NCBI GenBank assembly: GCA_030704615.1
Contig: CM060734.1
Span: 56,624,042 to 56,688,041 of the forward strand
Reading direction: 5' to 3'
Length of the DNA stretch: 64,000 nucleotides
Source of the DNA: Takakia lepidozioides
Lineage: Eukaryota; Streptophyta; Takakiopsida; Takakiales; Takakiaceae
The notes beneath the pieces are model-generated. The model ran no database searches and was not told the DNA's origin. It was given only the letters and a program-made list of their open reading frames with translations. Position numbers and translations under genes: made by a program. This document shows, in pieces, positions 37,436 to 47,696 of the stretch. The stretch's first letter is position 1; each line of letters starts with the position of its first letter.

Positions 37436-37870
37436 ACTACTTCCCATCCACAAAGCCTCCGCCACGTGCCACTTTTACCCCTCGTGTTTGCCCATACTCG
37501 TGCCACGCGCAGTATCCAGAGTGCGCCATGGAAGTCATATGTTCCAGTCATAACGGCCACCCCACCCTCATCCTGCATAATTTGACTCCACGTGTGGACC
37601 TGGGATTAAACGTCTGAAGTCATATATGTCAGTCACGAAAGACCCTCCCGCTCCATATTGTCATGCCACGTGTTATGTCCAATCTAATCCATGTGTTGTC
37701 CTGGGGTTAATCTGCGGAAGTCACCCTGTCATGCCACGTGTCGTTTTTGGTATTCTCCACGTGCTGTCCTGGGGTTAATCCGCGGAAGTCGTATATGCCA
37801 GTCGTGAAGACCCTCTCGCCTTCCCTTTGACGTGACACATGGCATATCCCTTCCGTTCCACGTGAAGCTG
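37436..37870. repeat. Degenerate direct repeats containing CACGTG
   Basis: Three or so imperfect copies of a unit with CCACGTG, then GTCCTGGGGTTAATC(C/T)GCGG, AAGTC(G/A)TATATG and a pyrimidine-rich block (best near 37575-37660, 37690-37730 and 37755-37830). They resemble the subterminal repeats of a DNA transposon and lie just inside the CACTA-like terminus at 38093. Confidence 0.6.
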
Positions 37871-38029
37871 ACATGGATTCGCAGTCATTTACTATGGTCC
37901 TATCAATGACTATGATTAGGCATCCCCGATGCCACGTCAACAGTGAGTTCCACGACTGGTAGATACGACTTTATGACGCTTACGACTCATTTGTCACAAC
38001 TGACTGGGTTTATCTGACTAGGCAGTCAT

Positions 38030-38093
38030 GCAGTCATAAAAGGCTGATACGACTGGAAAATAGCAGACGTAAAAGCCGGATTTTGTTGTAGTG
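38030..38093. mobile_element. Candidate right terminus of a CACTA-type DNA transposon
   Basis: The sequence ends ...ATTTTGTTGTAGTG, which on the other strand starts CACTACAACAAAAT, as CACTA elements do. Subterminal AGTCGT/ACGACT motifs precede it. I found no matching left end with a shared 3-bp flank; the CACTACAAACAAC pair at 35596-35622 is a weak candidate. Confidence 0.4.
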
Positions 38094-38224
38094 TAGCTAG
38101 TCTGCCTATTCTACCTGCAAGTTGTTCTAACCGCCTAACTAACTAACTGTCATCCAAGACAGAACGCACGTTCCCTCTGCAGATATCGTTCCCACACAGT
38201 CGTTCCCGCCCGTGATGACAGTTC

Positions 38225-38385
38225 CCTATGAACGCTGTGACGGGCTGTGACTGGCTGTGTCGGGCTGTGTCAGGCTGTGTTAGGCTGTGACTGGCTGTGT
38301 CGGGCTGTGTCAGGCTGTGTTAGGCTGTGACTGGTTGTGTCTGACTGTTGCAGACTGTGATAGACTGTGATAGGCTGTGTAAGCC
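38225..38385 (+). repeat. GGCTGTG minisatellite
   Basis: Tandem variants of a 10-base unit (GGCTGTGTCA, GGCTGTGTTA, GGCTGTGACT) arranged in a higher-order unit of about 40 bases. No spacers, so not a CRISPR array. Confidence 0.85.
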
Positions 38386-38502
38386 TGTCTACCACCCCTA
38401 AGGTCTGTGTTGGTCTGAGTCCACCACCCGTAGGTCTGCGTAAAATTAAGGGTACCCCACAGAACCCGTAAAACTGTCTAAGTCCCAGACAGCCCTCTAA
38501 CA

Positions 38503-38757
38503 ATGGCACACCTCAACACCAAACCTGGAACCACAAAACCTCCCTCACATACAAGCCACGTGCAAACCGCCTATCCATCCACCTTTCCCACCACACTATT
38601 CACAAAACGTCCCGCAAGTCAAGCGCCTCATTCTCGAAGCCTCCCGACACAACAAACCTCACAACCGACCTCAACACCTGACAAACACTCCTCAACACCA
38701 GACAAAATGCTCTCCAAATTCCCTGTCTTCCCTTGTCGGTGGTCACAGGACCTATAA
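38503..38757 (+). other. Low-complexity 84-codon open frame
   Basis: Pro/Thr/Ser-rich frame (PTSTPDKHSSTPDKM) from the first ATG after the minisatellite. No domain; probably not a gene. Confidence 0.2.
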
Positions 38758-38786
38758 TGCTCACAGTTCCTCCTGGTTGAAATTTT

Positions 38787-40085
38787 AATTTGCATAGCTT
38801 TCCTATTGTTAGTTCTAACATCTACAACTCAATATTTACATTGAATATTGTGTTATGACGATTAAGAAAACATGTATTATACAAAGTTTTCCCAACATAA
38901 CTTAACCCCTAAACGTCCAAGCGACCTGAATCGAGTCGCTGGAGGTTTTCGAGGCCCACAACTTTTGCAGATCTTGGCCATTTGTGGTGAAATCTAGGCC
39001 ATCTTGAGGGCCCAGAAGTTGGCTATCACCTCCCATTTACCGATCCCGTAGGTCCCCTTAGGGCAGTGAGTAGGATTTTTTTTTTAAGTACAAGGGGGTC
39101 GGCTGGAGACCTCCTGCGCCTCTCGTACGGTGGCCTCCTGCAGGTCCTATTTACTTCACACGTTTGGTGTACCCCCCCTACTTTGACCAAGTGTCACAAG
39201 CACTTTGCTTGGCCAAATGGCCTACTTTTCATCTTGCTGGATGAAGGATCTGGAGGGGACAACTGGGAGAAGATTTAGCTAAAACGGATGTCATCTCGTC
39301 AGGCAAATTCCCAATTTACTGACTCCAACTTGTTTTTTTTAACTAGGGGCCCAAAAAATGGGCCCCACATTCAACGGTGGCAATTTTGCAGATTTGGGGC
39401 GATTGCCTCCAAATTTGCACATGTCTTGATGTGGTAGGTGAGCACATATTGTGCGGTCAAAACTTTAAATTTCTCATTTTCCAACGAGTTCTTGCGTATT
39501 TTCACTGCAGGGGTGGATTTTTTTGGAAAGTCAACGACCCCTCTGGACGTTTAGGGGTTAAGTAGCAATGTGGAATGACTGTACATCAAGGAAATGTCTG
39601 CAATGTAGGCTCGTGTATTTTACATTTCTAAACTCCATTACTTGTGCACAGTTTAGTTTCGTAGTTTCTTTCTGATCAGAAGCTCTAGCAAAGGAGTCTC
39701 AATGTAAACCAAGCCTTCCGCTGATCATATCAAAACATCGTGAGGTTGATTGGAAATCAGATGGACATCTGAATATTGAATATTGAAATATCAAAATCTT
39801 AATTTACATAGTTTCCTATTGTTAGTTCTAACATCTACAATTCAGTATTTGCGTTGAATATCGATGTTATGACGGTTAAAAAAACATGTATACATAGTTT
39901 TCCCAACATAACTTCAGTAGCAATGTGGAACGACTGTACATCATGGAAACGTCAGCAATGTAGGCTTGTGCATTTTGCAATTCTAAACTCCATTATTTGT
40001 GCACAGTTTAGTTTCGTAGTTTCTTTCCGATCAGAAGCTTTAGGAGTGGAGTCTCAATGTAAACCAAGCCTTCCGCTGATACCCA
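38787..40085. repeat. Tandem direct duplication of a dispersed repeat
   Basis: A block of about 290 bases is present twice: copy 1 at 38787-38905 plus 39558-39730 (split by a MITE) and copy 2 at about 39798-40078. The copies share TTCCTATTGTTAGTTCTAAC, CAACATAACTT, TTGTGCACAGTTTAGTTTCG and AACCAAGCCTTCCGCTGAT. A third, more diverged copy of the first part lies at about 57285-57415. Non-coding. Confidence 0.85.
38906..39557. mobile_element. 652-bp MITE with 14-bp terminal inverted repeats
   Basis: Begins CCCCTAAACGTCCA and ends TGGACGTTTAGGGG, a perfect 14-bp inverted repeat. It is flanked by TTAA on both sides (38902-38905 and 39558-39561). The unfilled site is visible in the neighbouring duplicate copy (near 39913, AACTTCAGTAG). 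The short T-rich target points to a PIF/Harbinger-type (TAA/TTA) or piggyBac-type (TTAA) element. No transposase. Confidence 0.85.
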
Positions 40086-40597
40086 TGTCACTGACATCAC
40101 TTGTACATGTTCCACAGAGAACCCATGATATCAACACTGTCGATACACTACATGTTACTAAAGATACATACAATTGGTTCCAGATGGACAAGTTACATAT
40201 AATTCTTTCTTGAAAATGAAAATATTTCCACATATGTGTATACATGCAAAGCGAGATACTAGCTTGAGCAAATTGAAAGATTATTGTAATTAATTTCTAG
40301 TGATATACACTGCATGTATCAGAAAGAAGTTGTAGGCAGCACGGTTGAGACTAATTTACTTGTGATGCTTTGGGCACGATTGCCGCTTGTGTGCATTGTA
40401 CTTGATAGCCAGCAAAAACAGCCCACCAGAAGGAGGTGATGCGTCTTTCAAGTCGTTTCCCAGGGATCCAACAGTGCTTCCTCGGTCCGTTTGAGCAAAT
40501 GCAGAGTCAAGGTTATTGTTGAATTAGGTTTGCTCCGACACAGCTTGGCGTGCCATCTTCTGAGTATCCTTTTGAGCCGTCTTGATTCTTCAATCAC

Positions 40598-41021
40598 CGT
40601 CATGGTTTTAGTCATGGTTATCTAGAATTACCTACTTCTAGTTAACTAGGACATTTTAGATATTTATATTTATATTTTGTGTGTTGGGACTTCATTTGGT
40701 CTCACATGCCAAGTGAGGTGTCGAGCCTCACTTGAGACATGAAGATAGGTTTTCCCCTTGTGAGTGTTGAGGAGGCTCATCTTCTTGTAGTTGAGCCTCC
40801 ATGAGCTTCTCTCACCTCCATAGCTCTAGGTATTGAGAGGGAGTGTGTTGAGGGCTTTGTAGGGTGGATTCCTTTAGCAAAGGTGCCCTTGGCTTGACTT
40901 AGTTTATGTGATAGAGTGGATTTCACTTGGAAGGACTAGGGCTTGTTATTCATGTGATTGCTTCATGCTTTGAGAGCTTTCATTGTCTTCTACTTCTCTC
41001 ATTTCTCATCTCTTATCACTA
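40598..41021 (+). repeat. 5' LTR, lacking about the first 87 bases
   Basis: Matches 51176-51596 with about six differences, mostly C/T or G/A transitions. It begins at CGTCATGG and ends at TTATCA, after which the element-specific leader starts. The segment TGTGGTATAG...GCACGACA that opens the 3' LTR after the polypurine tract is missing here. Confidence 0.8.
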
Positions 41022-43534
41022 CAAGAAGATCACCTTATGCTTGTGAGTGCGGAGTGTAAGGATTAGTTTTGCACTTGTATTTTAAAGAGGTTGAGAGCTA
41101 GGAGAATTTAGCTCTTGTATCACAAGGCTTGCAAGGGGTTGCAAGGAAAGGTGCTCGAGTATTGCATGCACCAAGGAGTTGGAGAGCTTGAGAAGAAAGC
41201 TCTTGAGTCACAAGATTTTGCAAGGATTGTAAGGAGGAAGTCTTGTGTGTGTGGAAGCATGGATTCTAGGGTTTGAGAATCCTTTGTATGCATTATGGAG
41301 TCGATGGTGTGCGCCATGGCTTGTGGAGAGTGACTAAAGGCTTGTTAGTGCTCATTTCACTATCAAGCTAGGGTTAAGCAAGTTCAAAGTGTGGATGTTG
41401 TGGAAGAGAAGCCAATGAGCTATATATGCTTGGGCTTGAAGACAACAAGGGCAAGCACTTGGAGAGCACTAAGAAGCTCAAGAGGTTTTGAAAGGGAGCA
41501 TGTGAAGAAATCTTCCAATCATGGTGGTGTGGAGCCAAGCTTAGGGTGCCATTGGAAGGGCTTGGAGAACATGTGGTGGGAAATCCTTGAAGGGAAATCA
41601 TCATTCAATGTATGCATAGCTTCACCCTAACTATGTAATGTGACAAGAGGGGGAGGCAATACTTGGCTATTCATGCTCTTGGTAGTGCGAGCTTTGTGGT
41701 GGATAGTTGACCAAGCAAGTGGTGCATGTGTGGAGCATGCTCGCTTGAGTTTGTAAGTTCAAGTTTGAGAAGGGGAGCTCTTGAACTAGCAAGAGGTGAA
41801 GGCCTTTGAGATCCATTTGTGTGTGAAGTGGAGAGGTGTTGATTCATGTTATGATGAAGGAGAGCAACACATAGGCCAAGAGGTCATGAAACATGCATTC
41901 AAATGACCACGGGGAGCACATGGATGATGGATTGGTGCAAGACCCCAAATGAGGCATATGGCGTGAGAGTGGGATCCAAGGCGGATTGCTTGGGAGCATT
42001 ATTGTAAGTGACAAGCATTGCTCCTACACATTGAGATAATTTGTGTTGATTTGGAGCAATTGTCAAGTGATGAGGAGACAAATGCATGATTGCTCGGCAA
42101 TGGAGATATGGTAGTTTGCAATCAAATCCCAAGGACTAGAAGGGGGATTGATTTGGTGGACAATGACTTGCAAGTTGAGTTGGACCACTCTTGGTTGCAC
42201 ATTGGGGTGGAAGAGAGCAAGAAGATGCCTCTTATGACCACCTAGAGACCATATTTTTGCTTGAGTAGAAGCATAGAAGTCAAGGACTTGCATTCTAGCT
42301 CTTCATTACAAACCCTAGTAGTGTATGCTCAGACTATACCTCTGTTAGTATACCAAACAAGAGCTTGTCCCTTTGACTATACCTCTGTTGAGGTATCACC
42401 ATATGTGAACCCTAATGTGAGACTATACCTCTGTTAGTATACCAAACATGAGCTTGTCCATTTACTATACCTCTATTGAGGTATCACCATATGTGAACCC
42501 TAATCAGCTCAGACTATACCTCTGTTAGTATACCAAACAGGAGCTTGTCCCTTTTACTATACCTCTGTTGAGGTATCACCATATGTGGACCCTAATCAGC
42601 TCAGACTATACCTCTGTTAGTATACCAAACAGAACCCTCATTTTCAGACTATACCTCTGTAAAGGTATCATCAACATAAGGGACCCTAGCAACCTCAGAC
42701 TATACCTCTGTTAAGGTATCAACAGTGAAAGGACTTAGTGAAATTTAAGGGCCTTTGGAGGATTGTTTGGAAGATATTTGAGGGCCCTTGGAGGAGTATT
42801 TGGAGGATCTTTGGGGTCCTTGGAGGAGTGTTTGGAGGATCTTTGGGGTCCTTGGAGGACCCTTCGAGGAGCTTTGGTGGACAATGTTGAAGAGCTCTTG
42901 AAGGATTGATTGAGGGATATTGAAGGATACTTGCCACGGCCATACAAGCGAGTGGATAGAGACAGGAGGGAGAGTGGTGGGATGAGAGCATTCTGGGGTT
43001 AGGAATTGCTTTAGTTTCTCTTCTCCATAGTCTTTCACCCTCTCTGTAGGCCAAAACCTTTCCGTAGGTGGAGGCAAGAGTCAGTCCGGGTTTGGGCTGG
43101 GGTGTCCTTGCAGGAGCGACACTGTGGAGTGTTTTTGGTGTGGGGAGTTGTGTCTTGATTTTCTTGTGTTTGGATCCCCTCCACACCTGCATGCTTGACT
43201 GTGCGCCATGTTAGCTTTGTGTGGGCGCTTGTTTTCATAGGAGGTTGGTCCGGATTTGATCACCGGCCAATCCTAGAGTATGCTGTCGGTGGTGAGGCTG
43301 GAGTGATGACCAGCAAGACCACCAGTGTTTCTTCTATGGTGAGGCTGGGTTGATGACCAGCAGACCATAGGAGTGCTTGCGGTGGATGCAGGTGCAGGTA
43401 CAGGTCTACGTTAGAAACCTATTATTCCTGCTTGAACCAGTAGCCGCAACAGGTTCTTTACCCGGTTACCTTGTAGAAAGTGGGGATTAGAGACAGGTTG
43501 ACAACCGGTTGGGTTGTGAGTTTTCATCACGGAG
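41022..43534 (+). other. Long retrotransposon leader
   Basis: Non-coding between the 5' LTR and Gag, G-rich and repetitive. It contains the hairpin array (42331-42722), a tandem repeat of a TTGGAGGATCTTTGGGGTCC unit (about 42787-42865), and a duplicated segment with GATGACCAGCA (about 43296-43370). Could serve packaging, dimerisation or translation; nothing in the sequence proves which. Confidence 0.6.
42331..42722 (+). repeat. Array of about nine short hairpin repeats in the leader
   Basis: GACTATACCTCTGTT recurs about every 43 bases in two alternating forms. One form contains ATACCTC-TGTT-GAGGTAT, a perfect 7-bp stem with a four-base loop. The other contains TATAC...GTATA, a 5-bp stem with a longer loop. 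Near-identical spacers (CACCATATGTGAACCCTAAT) separate them. Spacers repeat too, which excludes CRISPR. Confidence 0.8.
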
Positions 43535-45337
43535 GTGCCACCAGCTGCTGAGGGGAGTGCCGGTACAAGCACCAGCGATACTAGTGGGTACACAAGACAA
43601 GGTGTGCGGTTTAGGCCACTTTCACCTTCAGTGTCTTCTGAGGAAGGTTCAGACTCGGAGTCAGGAGGATTCTCGCCGAGGGTGCAAGTCATTTCCGTGC
43701 CATTGTTGTGGGACACGATGGAGGAGATGTATGGAGCTACCAAGGGGCCACGTAGGTACTCTGGAGCTGTGGGCACCATCGAGCTTGATGACTTTATACA
43801 AGAGTTTGACAGTTGGTGTGATTTGCAGCAAATGCGCAATCCACAACTGTTTACGCCCTTTATGGCGTGGAAGGGGCTATTCCAGCACCTTGAGGGGCCG
43901 CCCATGGATGATTACCATGAATTTAGGCGGGGACATGCGGTGGAGATTGAGGAGTGGCGAGAGTATTGGTCACCTAACTATGTCTCAATCACTAGAGGCA
44001 CAAGGGCAGCGGTGACACCAGCAGCTACACAAACATCTCCAACTACAAGCACTAGTAGTGGAACAAGTAGTGTCGGCACTTCTGCAGGTGGTACCAGTTC
44101 AAAAGGTGCTACTACTCCTCCTGCCACAATTACAACACATGTGCCTAGATTCAACCCGGTGGTGGAGTTCTTCCAGGAGTTGCGGAGGAACTACCAAGGT
44201 GTACGGACAGAGAAGCTGCGAAGTTTGCAAGACTTCCAGCGCAAATCCAGTGAGAGCTTGCGAGAGGCCTACACTCGTATGAGGCGCTTGATAAGTGTGA
44301 CCCAAGGGGTTACTGAAGCTCAGGCAGTCCAGTTCTGGTATGGAATTTTGGACAAGGAGCTCAAGAGAAGGGTGCGGGATGCAACCCTGTTACAAGCGGC
44401 CCAACCCACATTAGCGGATGTGTTTCTGCTGGCTGAGCGGATTGAGCTCAACATGGTGGAGGAGCGAGTTGTTACCATTGGATTTGGCAAGGACATGCCT
44501 GCACGAGGTGCAGCTGCCAGCCAACAGGTACAAAGGACTGCCCAACAGCGTGGTCAGGGGGGCAAGGTTGCCCAACCCAAGTTCCATGGAGCTTACAAGG
44601 GACCTCAGGTGCGGCCCGTGGCATCTTTTGCAGGCCAACAGCAACCAGGGGTGATATGTTGGACATGTGGAGGACCCCATGTCAAGAGAGATTGCCCAGA
44701 GAGTGGCAGAAGGCCGGCACAAGCACAGCCTGCACAGTTGCAGTGTGGGCATTGTGGCAAGTATGGGCATGGAGATGCCCAGTGTTATGACTTGCACCCT
44801 GAGTTGCGCCCAGGCCAGTTCCAAGGGAACAATGGTGGCCGGGGGCGAGGTGGACCAGCCCAGAGAGGACGAGGTGGTCGGGCACGAGGTGCAGGCCAAG
44901 GGCAAGCTCAACATGGCCAAGGACGCGGAGGTCAGGGTGTTGACCAAGACATGGCCAACCGGCTTCAGCAGCTAGAGCAGAGGCTCGCTGCCATGGCTAC
45001 AGCTCAGGTGGTACCGGCTCCCAGGCGGGATGGTCCACCTCCTGCTCCTGAGGGAGGAGATATGGGAGGCATGGGATTCATGTGGAGCAGCACTACCACT
45101 AGTGCAGGTGGAGTCTGCTGCAGCCGTGACTCGAGGAGCACACGAGTTCCTGAGCCACGAGGTGCAGAGGTGGAATTGGATCCACAGCGTGGGGAGGCAA
45201 GCCGTCAGGCGAGGCTTCCTCAGTCATTCACATTGGCGGAGACAGTGTCGACGCCATCCATGGCACCTAGTTCTCGCCCGACTGTTACCGAGGCGGAGGT
45301 TACTATGCCATTGGGAGAGCTACACGTGCAGCACTGA
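43535..45337 (+). CDS. Retrotransposon Gag with two zinc knuckles
   Basis: 600-codon open frame, structural protein of the virus-like particle. An acidic N-terminus precedes the retrotransposon Gag domain (FFQELRRNYQGVRTEKLRSL, SLREAYTRMRRLI, about residues 210-320). Two knuckles follow that bind element RNA: CWTCGGPHVKRDC (CX2CX3HX4C) and CGHCGKYGHGDAQC (CX2CX4HX4C). An RG/Q-rich stretch and a short glutamine-rich coiled segment (MANRLQQLEQRLAAMA) come after them. It ends with TGA; the protease lies in a different frame 30 bases later, so a frameshift or separate initiation is implied. Confidence 0.92.
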   Translation: MPPAAEGSAGTSTSDTSGYTRQGVRFRPLSPSVSSEEGSDSESGGFSPRVQVISVPLLWDTMEEMYGATKGPRRYSGAVGTIELDDFIQEFDSWCDLQQMRNPQLFTPFMAWKGLFQHLEGPPMDDYHEFRRGHAVEIEEWREYWSPNYVSITRGTRAAVTPAATQTSPTTSTSSGTSSVGTSAGGTSSKGATTPPATITTHVPRFNPVVEFFQELRRNYQGVRTEKLRSLQDFQRKSSESLREAYTRMRRLISVTQGVTEAQAVQFWYGILDKELKRRVRDATLLQAAQPTLADVFLLAERIELNMVEERVVTIGFGKDMPARGAAASQQVQRTAQQRGQGGKVAQPKFHGAYKGPQVRPVASFAGQQQPGVICWTCGGPHVKRDCPESGRRPAQAQPAQLQCGHCGKYGHGDAQCYDLHPELRPGQFQGNNGGRGRGGPAQRGRGGRARGAGQGQAQHGQGRGGQGVDQDMANRLQQLEQRLAAMATAQVVPAPRRDGPPPAPEGGDMGGMGFMWSSTTTSAGGVCCSRDSRSTRVPEPRGAEVELDPQRGEASRQARLPQSFTLAETVSTPSMAPSSRPTVTEAEVTMPLGELHVQH

Positions 45338-45366
45338 CACCTGCTACCAAGGCTAGTGCAGCCGGT

Positions 45367-46341
45367 GTGTTATTGGGGGCAGCCACCTCTGTGTGTCAAG
45401 CCCCACTGTTCTCGGCAACCATGATTGCGACGCCGGGGGTAAGACCAGTTGCAGTGTTCAGACTAGCAGCAACACTCTGCGAGAGTGGGGAGGTCACTTC
45501 ATCTTCTGCGGAGTTACTGGAAGGTGTAGTGGCAGAGGGATCCTCGGATTTGAGGGTCAAGACTGCCACGGCTGCGCCATGGCAAGCTGCAGCTGCCAAG
45601 TTGACGGAGCTGTCAGCTAGGCCAGCCTTTGAGCGCGCCATGGTGACACCTGGAGTTGTCTTGTTAGACAACCAGGGAGGCATTTTCACTTTGAGTGGAC
45701 CGGCAGGCAAGAAGTACCGGCCACTGCGGGTCTTGTTGGACTCAAGAGCTCAGCCACTGATGTTGGGCAGAGCTGCTATTGCAGGTTTGGGCCTCATGGA
45801 GGCGGATATGGAGCCTTGTCCTTTCCAGATACTGACATCTCTGGGAGGATCAGAGCAGGCTCGGGGCATGACACGGCGTGAGTTGGCCATTGGACTACAA
45901 CCAGATCATCCTGTAGATGGCTCAGTGATGCGAGCCAAGGCCATTGTGACAGACGCGATCTCTTACAATGTCCTTGTTGGTGGGGCAGTGTTATATCCCA
46001 TGGGCTTCACCCTGGACTTTTGGGAGGAGTCAGCATCCTACAGGCCTGGATGGCAGTCAGGGGATGGTCGTCGTGCACAGCTCCCTGTGACATTCATTGG
46101 GGGTATTGCGGCTGCCCAGCGGGGCAAGATGCCAACACTAGCCGCTTTTACAGCTGCAGTTAGTTGGCCTGGAGAGTTGCTGGAAGGCAATGCCCATGCA
46201 GAGGATGTGCCACCTCCAGCAGAGCAGGATGACATGCATGGTACGGCGGAGTTTCTGCCATGGTTGCTCACACTCCATTATGGGGTACGAGCAAGGATTT
46301 GCAGCAGGCTGCTGATGGACGGGTACAACAAGCCTGGGTAG
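45367..46341 (+). CDS. Retropepsin-like protease region, altered active site
   Basis: 324-codon frame. LRVLLDSRAQPLMLGRAAIA (about residues 117-136) matches the aspartic protease signature LLDSGAQPxMxG, but the DSG triad reads DSR: the usual Gly codon GGA reads AGA. The rest (SYNVLVGGAVLYPMGFTLDF) resembles the later ILG strand of retropepsins. The protease would normally cut the polyprotein. The C-terminal part overlaps the start of the methyltransferase frame (46260-46341), suggesting an indel or programmed frameshift. This copy is probably inactive. Confidence 0.75.
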   Translation: MLLGAATSVCQAPLFSATMIATPGVRPVAVFRLAATLCESGEVTSSSAELLEGVVAEGSSDLRVKTATAAPWQAAAAKLTELSARPAFERAMVTPGVVLLDNQGGIFTLSGPAGKKYRPLRVLLDSRAQPLMLGRAAIAGLGLMEADMEPCPFQILTSLGGSEQARGMTRRELAIGLQPDHPVDGSVMRAKAIVTDAISYNVLVGGAVLYPMGFTLDFWEESASYRPGWQSGDGRRAQLPVTFIGGIAAAQRGKMPTLAAFTAAVSWPGELLEGNAHAEDVPPPAEQDDMHGTAEFLPWLLTLHYGVRARICSRLLMDGYNKPG

Positions 46342-47696
46342 AGGCCTTCGTACCGTCAGGAGAAGAGGAAAGTGCGGTGATTGCACCAGGACCACCTCAG
46401 TTGTCGCCATTGGACACCACACCTCTTGTGTGGCAGTGCCCGGATGAAGGCATATGCTTTCTGGACTTGTTTGGCGGGATCAGCACTGGATTGGCTGCAG
46501 TACTGCATGCAGGTGTACGAGTTCGACGTTACCTGTATGTGGAGAGGGATGAGATTGCACGACGCGTCTCACTGCGCCATGTTGCTCAGTTGGTACAGCA
46601 GTACCCTGATTTGTTGCCAGTGTCTGCAGTTCGTGGATACCAACAAGCCTTGCCAGCAGACATTTCGTTGCTGGGGGCGCAGGATTTGGAGCGGGTTGGC
46701 TCCATTGATCTGGTAGTGGCATGTTGGCCCTGCCAAGGGCATTCATCAGCCGGACATGGCAATGGATTGCAAGACTCGAGGACGGGTCTGTTTTGGGAGA
46801 TGGTGCGGATTTTGCGCCACTTGCAGCTTCATCAAGCTGTATCTCCAGCATACATCTTGGAGAATGTGCCACTGATGGGTGATTCTCGGGCCAGGGTGAT
46901 GGCCAGTATGCATCAAGTCCGGTCGTGGCTTGGGTCAGCAGTGTTGCTGGATGCAGCTGCAGTGGGGTCATGGGCTCATCGTCCACGGCTATGGTGGACT
47001 AACTTGATGCCACCCGCACTGCTCAAGCGTGCATTTGATGGGGTGCAGCGGCCAGCACACCTCACAGTGGATAGCATTTTGGACACAGGGAGGTAGTCTC
47101 AACGTGTGAGACACGATGACCGTTCGCCTGGTGTCAATAGGGTGGATCAACCACGAGCAGCATTACCTACACTGCTCAGCTTCCCAGGATCCCATGCTTT
47201 TCAGGATGGTGGACCTGGCCTATTGTGGGATAGCCAGTTGCAACAATTAGTGGAGCCCAATGCTGACGAGCGCGAGCGGGCGATGGGTTTTACCATAGGT
47301 ACCACGGCGGTGCCATCTCTTTCTGAGGCATCGCGTTGTCAGGTGTTGGGGCAAGCAATAGATCTCAATTGCTTGACCTGGATTATCAGCTTGGCTATGG
47401 CTGAGCAGCGCAGAGTACGGAGTACACTTCCCTTCATGGTCTCCCTGCCTACCGAGACGGTACAGGCAGCAAGTGGGGGCGAACAGGTGAGGACCACGAG
47501 GTGCAAGCCGCATCCATGGCACACCTGGGAGGTTCTCGAGGTTCAGAAGGAGTTGGCAGCCAAGGCGGCGGTGATGGATCAGGTTGGGGATTTTTCTCGG
47601 ATTGAGGAGGTCCTCAAGGATGGGATGATGGGGCAGGATGAGACATTGTCACTGACAGAGGAGGAAGTGGTCATTGCTCAAGAGGTTGCAGCATAG
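46260..47696 (+). CDS. C5-cytosine DNA methyltransferase domain of the retrotransposon (one internal TAG)
   Basis: Motifs in canonical order: I, FLDLFGGISTGLAAV (from 46458, AdoMet binding); II-like YVERDEIARR; IV, CWPCQGHSS with the catalytic cysteine codon at 46731-46733; VI, LENVP (codons from 46857); VIII, HRPRLWW (about 46977); a short target-recognition region; then after an in-frame TAG at 47094-47096, IX/X-like ERERAMGF (about 47267) and CQVLGQAIDLNCL. The order is not permuted, unlike plant DRM, and the domain looks closest to DNMT3-type enzymes; family placement is inference. It lies between protease and RT in the RT frame and ends at TAG 47694. It would methylate cytosine, target unknown. 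Catalytic residues are intact, but the TAG precedes motifs IX-X. Confidence 0.88.

Noticed and set aside
38225-38385. CRISPR-like regular repeats
   Set aside because: Units are contiguous variants without unique spacers, in a eukaryotic context; it is a minisatellite.
41018-41030. CACTACAAGAAG resembling the terminus of a CACTA transposon
   Set aside because: It straddles the end of the 5' LTR (TTATCA) and has no partner end or subterminal repeats; the match is probably chance.
42331-42722. CRISPR-like array in the retrotransposon leader
   Set aside because: The spacers are themselves repeated, and the array lies inside an LTR retrotransposon.
44058-45356. Additional open frames overlapping Gag in other frames
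   Set aside because: They follow from the GC-rich coding composition of Gag and show no domain.
46260-47096. Bacterial restriction-modification methyltransferase or contamination
   Set aside because: It lies in the same uninterrupted frame as RT, RNase H and integrase, between intact Gag/protease and RT, with similar base composition.
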